64,000 nucleotides of DNA from an uncultured delta proteobacterium (GTDB lineage Bacteria > Desulfobacterota > Desulfovibrionia > Desulfovibrionales > Desulfovibrionaceae): contig LT599018.1 of assembly GCA_900079685.1 (NCBI GenBank), positions 888,478 through 952,477 on the forward strand, in the 5' to 3' direction. A model generated the notes under the pieces. It saw nothing but the letters and a program-made list of their open reading frames with translations, ran no database searches and was not told where the DNA came from. A program made the translations under genes and the position numbers. This document shows, one piece after another, positions 51,585 to 60,097 of this stretch (position 1 is the first letter of the stretch; each line of letters begins with the position of its first letter).

Positions 51585-52859
51585 CTATTTCATCATATTC
51601 GGCAGCCAGGTCGTCGTCGCGGGCACGTAGGTGACAATCATCAAGACCAGGATGGCGATGAAGATCATCGGCAAGGCGCTTGCGATGGTCTTCTCCAGCT
51701 TTTCTCCGGCAATCTCGTTCCCCAGCAGGATGCACGCTCCGACAGGCGGCGTGACCAGCCCGATGCAAAGGTTGAGCGCCATGACGATGCCGAAGTGCAC
51801 CGTGGAAATGCCGTAGGATTTCAAGAGCGGGATGATCAGCGGGGTCAGCATGACGATGGCCGCGTTGCCTTCCATCAGCATGCCCACGATCAGCAGCAGG
51901 AAGTTGAGGAACAGCAGGATGACGACCGTGCTGTCCGTAAGGCTCGCGAAGACGCCCAAAATATCCATGGGCAGCTTGGAAGTTACCACCACCCAGCTCG
52001 AGACCTTGGACAAGGCCAGCAGCATCAGGATGGTCGCGGTGGTAATGGCGCTGTCCACCAGGATTTTCGGCAAATCTTTCAGCGTGATGTCCTTATGGAT
52101 GAACAGGCCGACGAACAAAGCATAGGCCACGGAAACGGCCGCCGCCTCGGTGGCGGTGAATATCCCGAAAAAGATGCCGCCCAGGATGAGCACCGGCATG
52201 AACAAGGCCCAGATGCTGTCCAGCGTCACTTTCGCCTTTACTTTGGCGCTCACTTTCTCGTGGACCGGAAACTTGTGCTTGCTCGCGTAAAAATACACGT
52301 ACAGAAGGAGCACGGCGGCCACCAGTATGCCCGGAATCACGGCCCCGAGAAAAAGCTGGGCAATGGAGGTATCCGTGGAGCTGCCGTACACGATCAGGAA
52401 AATGCTCGGGGGAATGATCGGCCCGAGAATGGAGGCCACCGAAGCGACCGCCGCGGCGAAGTCCGGGTGATACTGTTCCTTCTTCATGGCAGGGATGGTC
52501 ATGCCGCCGATGGCGGAGACGGTGGCGACGCCGGAGCCGGAAATGGCGGCGAACACGGCGGACGCGCACACCGTGACCATGCCGAGCCCCCCCCGGATGG
52601 ACCCGATGATGGCGTTGGAAAAATTCAGAATTTTTTGTGTTATCCCTCGCGCCATCAGGTTCCCCGCCAGGAGAAAGAAGGGAATGGCGAGGAGCGGTAC
52701 GGAATCGACCCCGGTGAACATCTTTTGCGGGATGACAAGAAGCGGCATGCCGCCATAGATCATGGCGACGATGGTGGCTATCCCCAGGGAAAAACAGATG
52801 GGAATGCCCAGAAACGCCAGCAGCAGGAGGAGTAAAATCAGGAGCAGGCCGACGTTCAT
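51585..52859 (-). CDS. dctM: TRAP transporter large permease (DctM)
   Basis: A 424-residue protein with about 11-12 membrane helices, the DctM elements PLLAIPFFLLAGNLM, GSGVATVSAIGGMTIPAM and GCP-like LVTPPVGACI. It carries the Na+-coupled substrate path. Four-base ATGA overlap with dctQ. Confidence 0.94.
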   Translation of the reverse strand: MNVGLLLILLLLLLAFLGIPICFSLGIATIVAMIYGGMPLLVIPQKMFTGVDSVPLLAIPFFLLAGNLMARGITQKILNFSNAIIGSIRGGLGMVTVCASAVFAAISGSGVATVSAIGGMTIPAMKKEQYHPDFAAAVASVASILGPIIPPSIFLIVYGSSTDTSIAQLFLGAVIPGILVAAVLLLYVYFYASKHKFPVHEKVSAKVKAKVTLDSIWALFMPVLILGGIFFGIFTATEAAAVSVAYALFVGLFIHKDITLKDLPKILVDSAITTATILMLLALSKVSSWVVVTSKLPMDILGVFASLTDSTVVILLFLNFLLLIVGMLMEGNAAIVMLTPLIIPLLKSYGISTVHFGIVMALNLCIGLVTPPVGACILLGNEIAGEKLEKTIASALPMIFIAILVLMIVTYVPATTTWLPNMMK

Positions 52860-53377
52860 GAAGTTTCTCCTTGCCGGCTCGCGGCGCCTCCGGAAAGCTC
52901 CCGCAACGCCGCGACTTTCTTGGCGATAAATTCAACGCAGGCCAGCACCATGAACGCTCCGCCCACCGGAATGGCGGCATAGGGAACAGCCATGGGAACC
53001 CGCAGACCGGCGGATTTGTTGATCATGGTCCTGCCCATGAGGTCAACGCCCAACCGGCAGAGGTACAGAAGAAAGAGAAGGATCAACGTGTAGGTGACGA
53101 TCTGGAGTATATATCGCGACCGCGGCTTCAGGGTATCGACGATCAGATCGACCCGGAGATGGACGTTGCGGCGGATCGCCACACTGGCGCCCAGCGTGGC
53201 CACCCAGACGAACATGAACCGCGCAAGCTCCTCGGCCCAGACGTTGGCGGCGGCAAAGCAATAACGCAAAACGACCTGGTACAGAATAACGACAACCATC
53301 GCGGCTGAAAGGGCGCCAAGGAGCAAACAAAGCACCTTGTCAAGCTGATCGAGAAAAGCACTGTATTTTTTTAGCAC
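52856..53377 (-). CDS. dctQ: TRAP transporter small permease (DctQ)
   Basis: A 173-residue protein with four membrane helices and the family motif VWAEELARFMFVWVATLGASVA with R--H-RVD following. It scaffolds the large permease. Downstream of dctP after a terminator-like hairpin. Confidence 0.93.
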   Translation of the reverse strand: MLKKYSAFLDQLDKVLCLLLGALSAAMVVVILYQVVLRYCFAAANVWAEELARFMFVWVATLGASVAIRRNVHLRVDLIVDTLKPRSRYILQIVTYTLILLFLLYLCRLGVDLMGRTMINKSAGLRVPMAVPYAAIPVGGAFMVLACVEFIAKKVAALRELSGGAASRQGETS

Positions 53378-53460
53378 GCGATTCCTCCTTCCGGTCTTTC
53401 TGCGCTAAAATGGGGCATGTCGTGTTTCGCGGCACGGCCTGCCGCATTGCCGGAAAACGC

Positions 53461-53495
53461 AAAAAAGTTGTCCCTCCGCATCGCGGAGGGACAAC
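53461..53495 (-). terminator. Terminator/attenuator between dctP and dctQ
   Basis: On the minus strand a 13-bp perfect stem (53483-53495 with 53467-53479), 3-base loop and T6. Partial read-through would keep the binding protein more abundant than the permeases. Confidence 0.88.
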
Positions 53496-53507
53496 TGCAC
53501 CATGGTA

Positions 53508-54509
53508 TTACTTGAGCGCTCTGATTTCCGTGGCCCACGGAACGAGTTTGGGGAACAGTTTTTCCACAAAGCCGTCAAAGGCGGCGATGAACTGGGCGCG
53601 GTCCGGCTCAATGATGGTAACGCCCTGTTCCTGGAACTTTTTCTTGAAGTCGGCTTCAACGCGGATGCACTCTTCGTTGCGCCACGCGGCGGCTTCGAGC
53701 ATGGCTTCGGTCAGAACCTTCTGCACGTCGGCAGGCAGGTTTTCAAAGTACTGCTTGTTGAAAATGAACATGTCCGCGCTGAACACGTGGTTGGTTTCGA
53801 TCAGGTATTTGCAGACGTCGTAAAAGCTGAAGGCGTACGATTCGATGGTGGGGTTTTCCTGCGCCACAACCGTGTTCTGCTGGATCGCGGTGAAGGTTTC
53901 TGTCAGCGCGAGAGGCGTGGGAGAAGCGCCAAGGGTCTTCCAGGTTTCAATGTACACCTGGATGTTGGGCACGCGCAGCTTCAGGCCCTTCAGTTCCGCC
54001 AGATTCTTGAAGGGAACCTTGCTGGTGACGATACGGGCGCCGCGGTTCATGGGGCCGATAAGCTTGAAGTTGCCCTGGTCGCCGACGGTTTTCAGAATTT
54101 TTTCGCCGATGGGGCCGAACCAGACTTTGCCGAAATGGTTGAGATCGCGGTACAGATAGGGAACCGCGTCGATATTGGCCATATCGCTGTAGGCGTCCAG
54201 GGTGCCGAGGCTTTCCAGCACGATTTCGTTGATGCCCATGCTCAAGCCTTCAATGGCGTCGCGCCAGTCGCCGAGCTGGCCGCCCGAATATACTTCCACG
54301 ATAACCTTGCCGTTGGACTTTGCTTTCGCCAGTTCGGCCATTTTCAGGCAGGCTTTGTCGCGAATGTCGCCGGCGGGGCTGGAGAGCGCCAGTTTCAGAA
54401 CGATTTTGTCACCCGCCGCCTGCGCTGGAGCGACGCTGCCCAAAGCCATGGCCACGGTGGCCGTTAACGCCAGCACGCTCAACATTTTCACAAATCGTTT
54501 CATACGCAC
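53508..54509 (-). CDS. dctP: TRAP transporter solute-binding protein (DctP)
   Basis: A 333-residue periplasmic binding protein with a signal peptide ending APAQA (about residue 31) and the DctP features: AELAKAKSNGKVIVEVYSGGQLGD split by the family pattern, GARIVTSKVPF, LKGLKLRVPN with the carboxylate-binding Arg and GASPTPLALTE. The ligand is probably an organic acid. GGAGG precedes a GTG at 54509 by five bases; ATG at 54503 is an alternative. Confidence 0.93.
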   Translation of the reverse strand: MRMKRFVKMLSVLALTATVAMALGSVAPAQAAGDKIVLKLALSSPAGDIRDKACLKMAELAKAKSNGKVIVEVYSGGQLGDWRDAIEGLSMGINEIVLESLGTLDAYSDMANIDAVPYLYRDLNHFGKVWFGPIGEKILKTVGDQGNFKLIGPMNRGARIVTSKVPFKNLAELKGLKLRVPNIQVYIETWKTLGASPTPLALTETFTAIQQNTVVAQENPTIESYAFSFYDVCKYLIETNHVFSADMFIFNKQYFENLPADVQKVLTEAMLEAAAWRNEECIRVEADFKKKFQEQGVTIIEPDRAQFIAAFDGFVEKLFPKLVPWATEIRALK

Positions 54510-54764
54510 TCAATCCTCCTCAACAGGGTTATTCGCCCGGCTGCTCAGTGCAAAGCAACTCCGCGGCATCGCGGGAACAGCAGCAAAACCGACTCCGCCC
54601 AACGGGAAACTTCCGTTTGCCTCAGTGGGATATAAACAAAAAAACGTTTTCTCACGGCCGCAAAGGGCCGGCAAACACACCCGCCCACCCTCCGCCGGAT
54701 CGACAAGGGGGCTTGCACAACCAAGCGGGATACCCTAATGTTCACAAGCAGACGTATGATGTCG

Positions 54765-54832
54765 TTGACAGTTTTTATTATCAGGGTACAAAAAGTAGAT
54801 GTGATTTTACAAGGAATCTTCTATTTGTCAAC
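54765..54832. promoter_or_regulatory. Overlapping antiparallel promoters for dctP and the GntR gene
   Basis: Plus strand: TTGACA 54765-54770, 16 bases, TACAAA 54787-54792. Minus strand: TTGACA at 54831-54826, 16 bases, TAAAAT at 54809-54804. The two -35 boxes form an inverted repeat GTTGACA/TGTCAAC, a possible regulator site. The rest of 54510-55058 is AT-rich and shows no gene. Confidence 0.5.
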
Positions 54833-55058
54833 TCCGGGTGTTATGGGGTACTATCGTTCCAACCCTACGAAAAAGACAAATATTACTTGATATTAACAAA
54901 TATACCCTGTAAAAAGCGCTACGCCGCAAACGAACGCGATGACGACACCCCAGCCCCGCTCCTTTTTACCGGGAGCAGTTCGCAATATTCCCTAAATAAA
55001 AACGGCAAGAAGGCAATTGCAAGAGGTATGACGTGAAAGGCAAAAGGAAAAGCAGCAC

Positions 55059-55754
55059 ATGAAAAATCTTTACGTCCCCTTATCGCATTCCGTTGCAAAC
55101 GCCATTACGGAAATGATTTTTTTGCAAAAACGATTTCTGCCGGGAGACAGAATTCCCAGCGAAGTCCAGCTTGCAAAGGAAATCGGCGTCAGCCGCACAT
55201 CCATCCGGGAAGCCGTGCGGCTTCTCATCGCCAAGGGCGTGCTGGAAATCCAGCGCGGCAAGGGAACGTTCGTCACCGCCGCCCCGGACGTCACCGACGG
55301 CCTTTTGGGCATCCCCATGATTGAAGACCACCGCCTGCTGGTCCGCGACTGGTTCGAGTTCCGCCTGATCCTGGAACCCGGCGCCGTCCGGATGGCCACC
55401 ATGCAGGCCACGGCGGAAGAGCTGGACACCATTGAGCACTATGAACAGCTGGCCGCGGCCCACCTGGGGGACAACCAGGTATTCGACGTGGCCGACGCCC
55501 AGCTGCATATCGCCATCGCGAAAGCGACCCACAACCGGGTTATCGAACGGCTGGTGCCCTTTCTTCAGGACTCCTTGGCGGAAGCCCGCCGCAGATCGCG
55601 CTACATGCACACCATAACCCCGGACCCGGTGGCTAAAAATGCGGTTGTGACCCATCGCCAAATTATCCACTACATGCGCCTCGGGGACGCCGAGGGCGCG
55701 AGCGTGGCCATGGCGTACCACATAAAACGCGCCATGCTCGACCTGGAATTGTAA
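55059..55754 (+). CDS. GntR-family regulator, FadR/FCD type
   Basis: A 231-residue regulator: winged HTH (LPGDRIPSEVQLAKEIGVSRTSIREAVRLL split, residues 25-55; KGTFV wing) and a C-terminal FCD domain with conserved Asp/His metal or ligand residues (FEFRLILEPGAVRMA, D--LH-AIA-ATHN, HR-I). It diverges from the TRAP genes and precedes an oxidoreductase, so it probably controls both in response to the imported acid or its catabolite. Confidence 0.92.
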   Translation: MKNLYVPLSHSVANAITEMIFLQKRFLPGDRIPSEVQLAKEIGVSRTSIREAVRLLIAKGVLEIQRGKGTFVTAAPDVTDGLLGIPMIEDHRLLVRDWFEFRLILEPGAVRMATMQATAEELDTIEHYEQLAAAHLGDNQVFDVADAQLHIAIAKATHNRVIERLVPFLQDSLAEARRRSRYMHTITPDPVAKNAVVTHRQIIHYMRLGDAEGASVAMAYHIKRAMLDLEL

Positions 55755-55874
55755 TAGTCCCGCTCCGGGGCGGAGCGGGACACGCCGGAAATACGGAATC
55801 AACCTCAGCACACACCAGGCGCACGCGCGGGAGCAAACGCTCATCCGGACAGTGGCCGCAACAAAGGAGCCTCT

Positions 55875-56624
55875 ATGGATTTCACCGGTAAAACAGCGAT
55901 CGTCACGGGTGGGGCCAACGGCATCGGCAAGGCGGTTGTCGAGGGCATCATCAGGGGCGGCGGCACCGCCGTCATTACGGATATCAACGAGCAGGCCGCC
56001 AAGGCGACCCAGCGGGAGCTGGGCGACAAGGCGCATGTCTATGCTCTGGATATTTCCGACCCCGCGGCCATCCGCAAGACGATCGCGGCAATCATACACG
56101 ACCTGAAGCGGGTGGATATCCTGATCAACTGCGCCGGAATCGTCAGCACCAAACCGTTTACGGAAATCACCGATGCCGAGTGGGAACGCGTGCTGCGCAT
56201 CAACCTGACCGGCACCTTCACCACCTGCAGCGCCGTTTTTGAACACATGAAAGCCATCGGCGGCGGCAGCATCGTCAACATAGCCTCGGTCGCCGGTAAA
56301 ATCGGCGGCGGGCTTCTCGGCACGTCGGCGTACGCCGCTTCCAAGGCCGGCGTTATCGGGCTGAGCAAGGCGGTGGCCCGCGAAGGCGGCCCCTTCAAAA
56401 TCCGCTGCAACGCGGTCTGCCCCTCCTACACAATGACCGCCATGACGCAGTCCATAACCGACGATCCCTCCAGAATGGAGCGCGTCTTCAGCATGATCCC
56501 CCTCGGCCGGGGCGCTCAACCGGCGGAAATCGCCAATATGATTCTGTTCTTCGCGTCCGATCTTGCCAGCTTCGTCACCGGTGAAATCGGCGACGTTGAC
56601 GGCGGCCTCACCAGGGACGGCTGA
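55875..56624 (+). CDS. Short-chain dehydrogenase/reductase
   Basis: A 249-residue classical SDR: cofactor motif TGGANGIG (11-18), Asp36 after beta 2 (favours NAD+), NCAG (85-88), catalytic Ser138, Tyr153 and Lys157 (YAASK). C-terminal DVDGGLTRDG is typical. Linked by position to the TRAP transporter and GntR regulator, it probably oxidises a hydroxyl group of the imported substrate. Substrate unknown. Confidence 0.9.
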   Translation: MDFTGKTAIVTGGANGIGKAVVEGIIRGGGTAVITDINEQAAKATQRELGDKAHVYALDISDPAAIRKTIAAIIHDLKRVDILINCAGIVSTKPFTEITDAEWERVLRINLTGTFTTCSAVFEHMKAIGGGSIVNIASVAGKIGGGLLGTSAYAASKAGVIGLSKAVAREGGPFKIRCNAVCPSYTMTAMTQSITDDPSRMERVFSMIPLGRGAQPAEIANMILFFASDLASFVTGEIGDVDGGLTRDG

Positions 56625-56653
56625 GCATCGCCATTGCATTAAGGGCCTGAGCC

Positions 56654-56690
56654 GCCCTCCCCTCACTCCGTGAGGCGGAGGGCGCTTTTT
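56654..56690 (+). terminator. Intrinsic terminator after the SDR gene
   Basis: Interrupted stem (GCCCTCC...GGAGGGC with inner CTCAC/GTGAG) followed by GCTTTTTG. Confidence 0.85.
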
Positions 56691-57121
56691 GTTTGCCGCC
56701 GTGGCGTTCGCGAACCGCGCTGAAAAATTGCTGGCGTAAAAAATTGTTTTTCGGTAGTATCCAGGCAACAAAAGAGTTTTCGGATGGACACACGTAACCC
56801 CGCCATTTTAAAGAGAGCCTCCTGCTCCTTTGCCGGCAAAAGCCAGGGGTTTACCATTGTGTCCTCTTCTTTTTCCTCCCCTGTTTCTTTCCTCTTTTCC
56901 TCTCATGACGCATCCCTCCTTTCCGCTTCCGGGTCCGCCGCCGCGGCCGCCGTCGTCGCCGTACGACTACTCTAGCCGGTTCCGAGGCAATTTGTTGTAC
57001 ACAGCCTTGGCGCCGGCGGCAGCCAGTCTCTATTGCATCGTAAAAACAATTTTTGCCGGTACCGGCAAAGATATTTGGACAATATAACAAGGTTGCGCTA
57101 CACCTGAGCGCCGGAGGACTT
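56691..57121. other. Intergenic region upstream of ilvE
   Basis: No credible gene. Contains a pyrimidine-rich stretch (56855-56925), a plus-strand frame ending in Ala/Val/Leu codons at 56975, and an 18-bp perfect palindrome TTTGCCGGTACCGGCAAA at 57052-57069, 53 bases before ilvE, that may be an operator. Confidence 0.45.
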
Positions 57122-58207
57122 ATGAACATCAAGTATGAATTGATCGACGAATCCAAACGCGGTTTCCTCAAAAGCGAGGACAACCTCCCCTTTGGCGCGA
57201 TGCGTACCGACCACATGTTTGTGGCGGACTATGAAAACGGGGAGTGGAAAAACCCCCGCGTCACGCAATACGGCCCCTTCTCCGTGATGCCCGGTGCCGT
57301 GGTTCTGCACTACGGACAGGCCATTTTTGAAGGCGCCAAAGCCTTCCTGCACCCGGACAAGGAAATCTACCTGTTCCGGATCGATGAGAACATCAAACGC
57401 CTCAACCATTCCGCGGACATCCTGTGCATGCCCCACATGCCCCTCGAGATGCACCGCGAAGGCCTCATGCGCCTCATCGACGTGGAACGCAAATGGTGCC
57501 CCTCCGTCCCGGAATCCTCCCTCTACGTCCGGCCCTTCATGTTCGGCACGCAGGACACCCTTGGCGTTAAGTCCAGCAACAAATACACCTTCTGCATCAT
57601 TCTTTCGCCCTCCGGCCCGTACTACGCGGGCGGGTTCTCCAAGCCGGTCAAACTCCTGATAACCCAGAAATTCCACCGCGCGGTTTCCGGCGGCACCGGC
57701 ACGGCGAAATGCGGCGGCAACTATGCCTCCTCCCTGCGCGCGGCCGAGTATGCCCACTCGCACGGCGCGGGCCAGGTGCTCTATCTTGACGCGAGCAACG
57801 AGTTCATCGAAGAAGTGGGCACCATGAACCACTACCACGTCCTCAAGGACGGCACGTTCATCATCCCGGAATTCAACGACTCCATCCTGCGCTCCGTCAC
57901 ATCCATTTCCGTCCTTGAACTGGCGAAAAAAGGCATCATCAAGGCCAGAACGGAACACATCCGGGTCGACGATTTCCTGAACAAGGTCAAATCCGGGGAA
58001 ATCATCGAAGCCGGCGGCTTCGGCACGGCGGCCGTGGTCAGCCCCGTCGGCTCCTACCTCCTTGAAAGCGGCGAGGAAATCACCGTCGGCGACGGCCAGA
58101 TCGGCAAACACTCCCGCGCCCTGTACGAAATGTACAGCAGCATGCAAATCGGCAAATCGCCCGCCCCCGAAGGCTGGCTCACCCAAGTGCCCCGCTACGG
58201 CAAATAG
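57122..58207 (+). CDS. ilvE: Branched-chain amino acid aminotransferase
   Basis: A 361-residue fold-type IV PLP enzyme. Lys196 in GGTGTAKCGGNYA binds PLP; the N-terminal HYGQAIFEG segment and EEVGTMN near 241 complete the active site. It is of the long, eukaryote-like BCAT group. The ATG at 57122 has GGAGG five bases upstream; a longer frame from 57053 is rejected. It transaminates Leu, Ile and Val with 2-oxoglutarate. Confidence 0.95.
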   Translation: MNIKYELIDESKRGFLKSEDNLPFGAMRTDHMFVADYENGEWKNPRVTQYGPFSVMPGAVVLHYGQAIFEGAKAFLHPDKEIYLFRIDENIKRLNHSADILCMPHMPLEMHREGLMRLIDVERKWCPSVPESSLYVRPFMFGTQDTLGVKSSNKYTFCIILSPSGPYYAGGFSKPVKLLITQKFHRAVSGGTGTAKCGGNYASSLRAAEYAHSHGAGQVLYLDASNEFIEEVGTMNHYHVLKDGTFIIPEFNDSILRSVTSISVLELAKKGIIKARTEHIRVDDFLNKVKSGEIIEAGGFGTAAVVSPVGSYLLESGEEITVGDGQIGKHSRALYEMYSSMQIGKSPAPEGWLTQVPRYGK

Positions 58208-58217
58208 CAGACCCTAT

Positions 58218-58258
58218 GCGAAACGCCGGAGCCGCAAAGGTTCCGGCGTTTTGCATTA
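58218..58258 (+). terminator. Terminator-like hairpin after ilvE
   Basis: A 16-bp stem with two G-U pairs (58218-58233 with 58239-58254); the U-rich part is the 3' arm TTTTGCATTATT. Confidence 0.65.
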
Positions 58259-58382
58259 TTATGCGTATTTTCTTGCCCCCGCCCCGGATAACACGTATAC
58301 CTCATCGTTACGTCTTTACTGTAAACAATTCAGGCGCACTTCCCGGCGCCGGAAAATCTATTGTTATTGCGGAGAGTTAGTC

Positions 58383-59963
58383 ATGAGTAAACGGAAAATC
58401 GGTATAATCATCGGTGCGGTATGCCTGCTCGCCATTGGCGGGGGCTTTATCGCCAAAATGCAATTTGAATCAAAGGTCCGCGGCGGCATTGAGGATTTCC
58501 TGGCAAGCCTGCCGCCCTCCGTGAGCGCCAAAGCGGAAAAAATCGACGTTTCTTTCTTTGAAAAGTCGGTAACCCTCACCAACCTTAAAGGGGTCTACAA
58601 CCTTCCCCTCCGCCAGGAGGGGAAAGAGACGACCATCCCCATGGCCTTCAGCTCCGAACGCATTACCGCCACCGGCGTGAACATGGACGGGTTCAAGGAA
58701 GGCGCAGGGGTCGCGAAGCTCATCGATTCGCTGACCTGCGTGAATACCACCGTGGACAGCTCCGTGGCAAAGTCCAGCATTGAAAGTTACGTCGTCGAAA
58801 ATATTTCCGGCGACTTCACCCAGCTTCACACGGCGATAGAAAAGGCGCTCCCCGCCCTGATGGCTGCCGGCGCCGCAACGGACTTTCCCGCGAGCAGCGA
58901 GGACGCCCAGCGCCTCATGGGAGCCGCGGCCGGTATCCTGAAGGCCTATGAAACCCTTCATATCGGCAAATCCTCCATCAAAAACTACACGTATGTCGTG
59001 GATGTTAACGGAGAAAAACTGGATATGGTCATAGAGGCGGCCGACGCCGCGGATTACTCCATCCGCAAAATGGGCCCGTTTTCGATGCGTAACGTAAAGG
59101 CCGCCTACAACGGCGCGCCCATCCTGGACATGGAATCCCTGACCTCGGACGAAATCCTTCTCCCCAGCTTCACGGGCCTCTTCGAGATGCTGGCGAAAGA
59201 CCCCTTCCCCATGCCCCATATGGTTCAGGAGGCGTTCAAGGGCCAGACCTTCTCCATAAAAAACATGCGCGTTAAAAACATGAACGTGCGCCACCCCATG
59301 CTGAAAGACCGCGTCCTCTTTTCCCTTGCGGACACGAACTTCAACTATATGGCGGAAACGGCCCACACGATGGACTTTTCCTTCAACAACCTAAATATCG
59401 ACAGATCGCTCCTGGCGGCGCAGTCGCAGCTGCCCGAGCAGGTATTCGCCTCCCTGCCGGAAACCATCACCCTTGAAGGTTCCGTCCAGCAGGTCACGAC
59501 GCCCAAGGAAAAGAACACCTTCGACATCGACTGCAAAAAAATCTTTCTCAAGGGAACGGGCATGGGCGAAGCCACCCTTTCTTTCGCGGTGAACGATCTC
59601 AACCTCATGGCCCTGGCCATGGGAATGCCCAACCGCAGCGCGCTGAAAAAGTACGATATCGCGCTGACCGACCAGGGAGCTTCCGAAGTTTTCTTCGCGA
59701 TCGAGGGTTTCTATGACGACAACACGGCGGAACAGGCCCGCGCCAAAGAACTGGAGTCCCTGCGCGCCCAGATCGAGGTTGAGCAAAGCCAGGCAGGCAA
59801 AGACATCCTGAACGGCCTCGTCAACTTCCTGGAAAAATCCGGCGGAACGCTGCAGATCGTCGTGCAGCCGGAAAGCCCGTCTACCCTCGAGCAACTGATG
59901 CAGGCGTATATGATGAACCCCGCCGCGCTGGGCTTGACCGTGACCTTTACCCCCGGCAAGTAA
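58383..59963 (+). CDS. Membrane-anchored periplasmic protein of unknown function
   Basis: A 526-residue protein with one N-terminal membrane helix (residues 5-24) and a large exported part of alternating strands and helices; residues 45-70 (KAEKIDVSFFEKSVTLTNLKG split) resemble the start of AsmA/DUF945-type envelope proteins, which are built of repeated beta units. I do not assign a family. GGAGAG precedes the ATG at 58383. It forms its own transcription unit between two terminators. Confidence 0.75.
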   Translation: MSKRKIGIIIGAVCLLAIGGGFIAKMQFESKVRGGIEDFLASLPPSVSAKAEKIDVSFFEKSVTLTNLKGVYNLPLRQEGKETTIPMAFSSERITATGVNMDGFKEGAGVAKLIDSLTCVNTTVDSSVAKSSIESYVVENISGDFTQLHTAIEKALPALMAAGAATDFPASSEDAQRLMGAAAGILKAYETLHIGKSSIKNYTYVVDVNGEKLDMVIEAADAADYSIRKMGPFSMRNVKAAYNGAPILDMESLTSDEILLPSFTGLFEMLAKDPFPMPHMVQEAFKGQTFSIKNMRVKNMNVRHPMLKDRVLFSLADTNFNYMAETAHTMDFSFNNLNIDRSLLAAQSQLPEQVFASLPETITLEGSVQQVTTPKEKNTFDIDCKKIFLKGTGMGEATLSFAVNDLNLMALAMGMPNRSALKKYDIALTDQGASEVFFAIEGFYDDNTAEQARAKELESLRAQIEVEQSQAGKDILNGLVNFLEKSGGTLQIVVQPESPSTLEQLMQAYMMNPAALGLTVTFTPGK

Positions 59964-59981
59964 CCCGGAACCGCCCATTAT

Positions 59982-60013
59982 AAAGCGGGTCTTTTACAGG
60001 CCCGCTTTTTTTT
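59982..60013 (+). terminator. Intrinsic terminator
   Basis: An 8-bp stem AAAGCGGG/CCCGCTTT with an 11-base loop and a T tract. Confidence 0.85.
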
Positions 60014-60097
60014 GTATGGTGCATTTGCGTGCGGCGGCCGCCGGCCGCCGCGAAATACTCTGGACAGCATCCTATACGGGGAGTATAGCATTTACCC

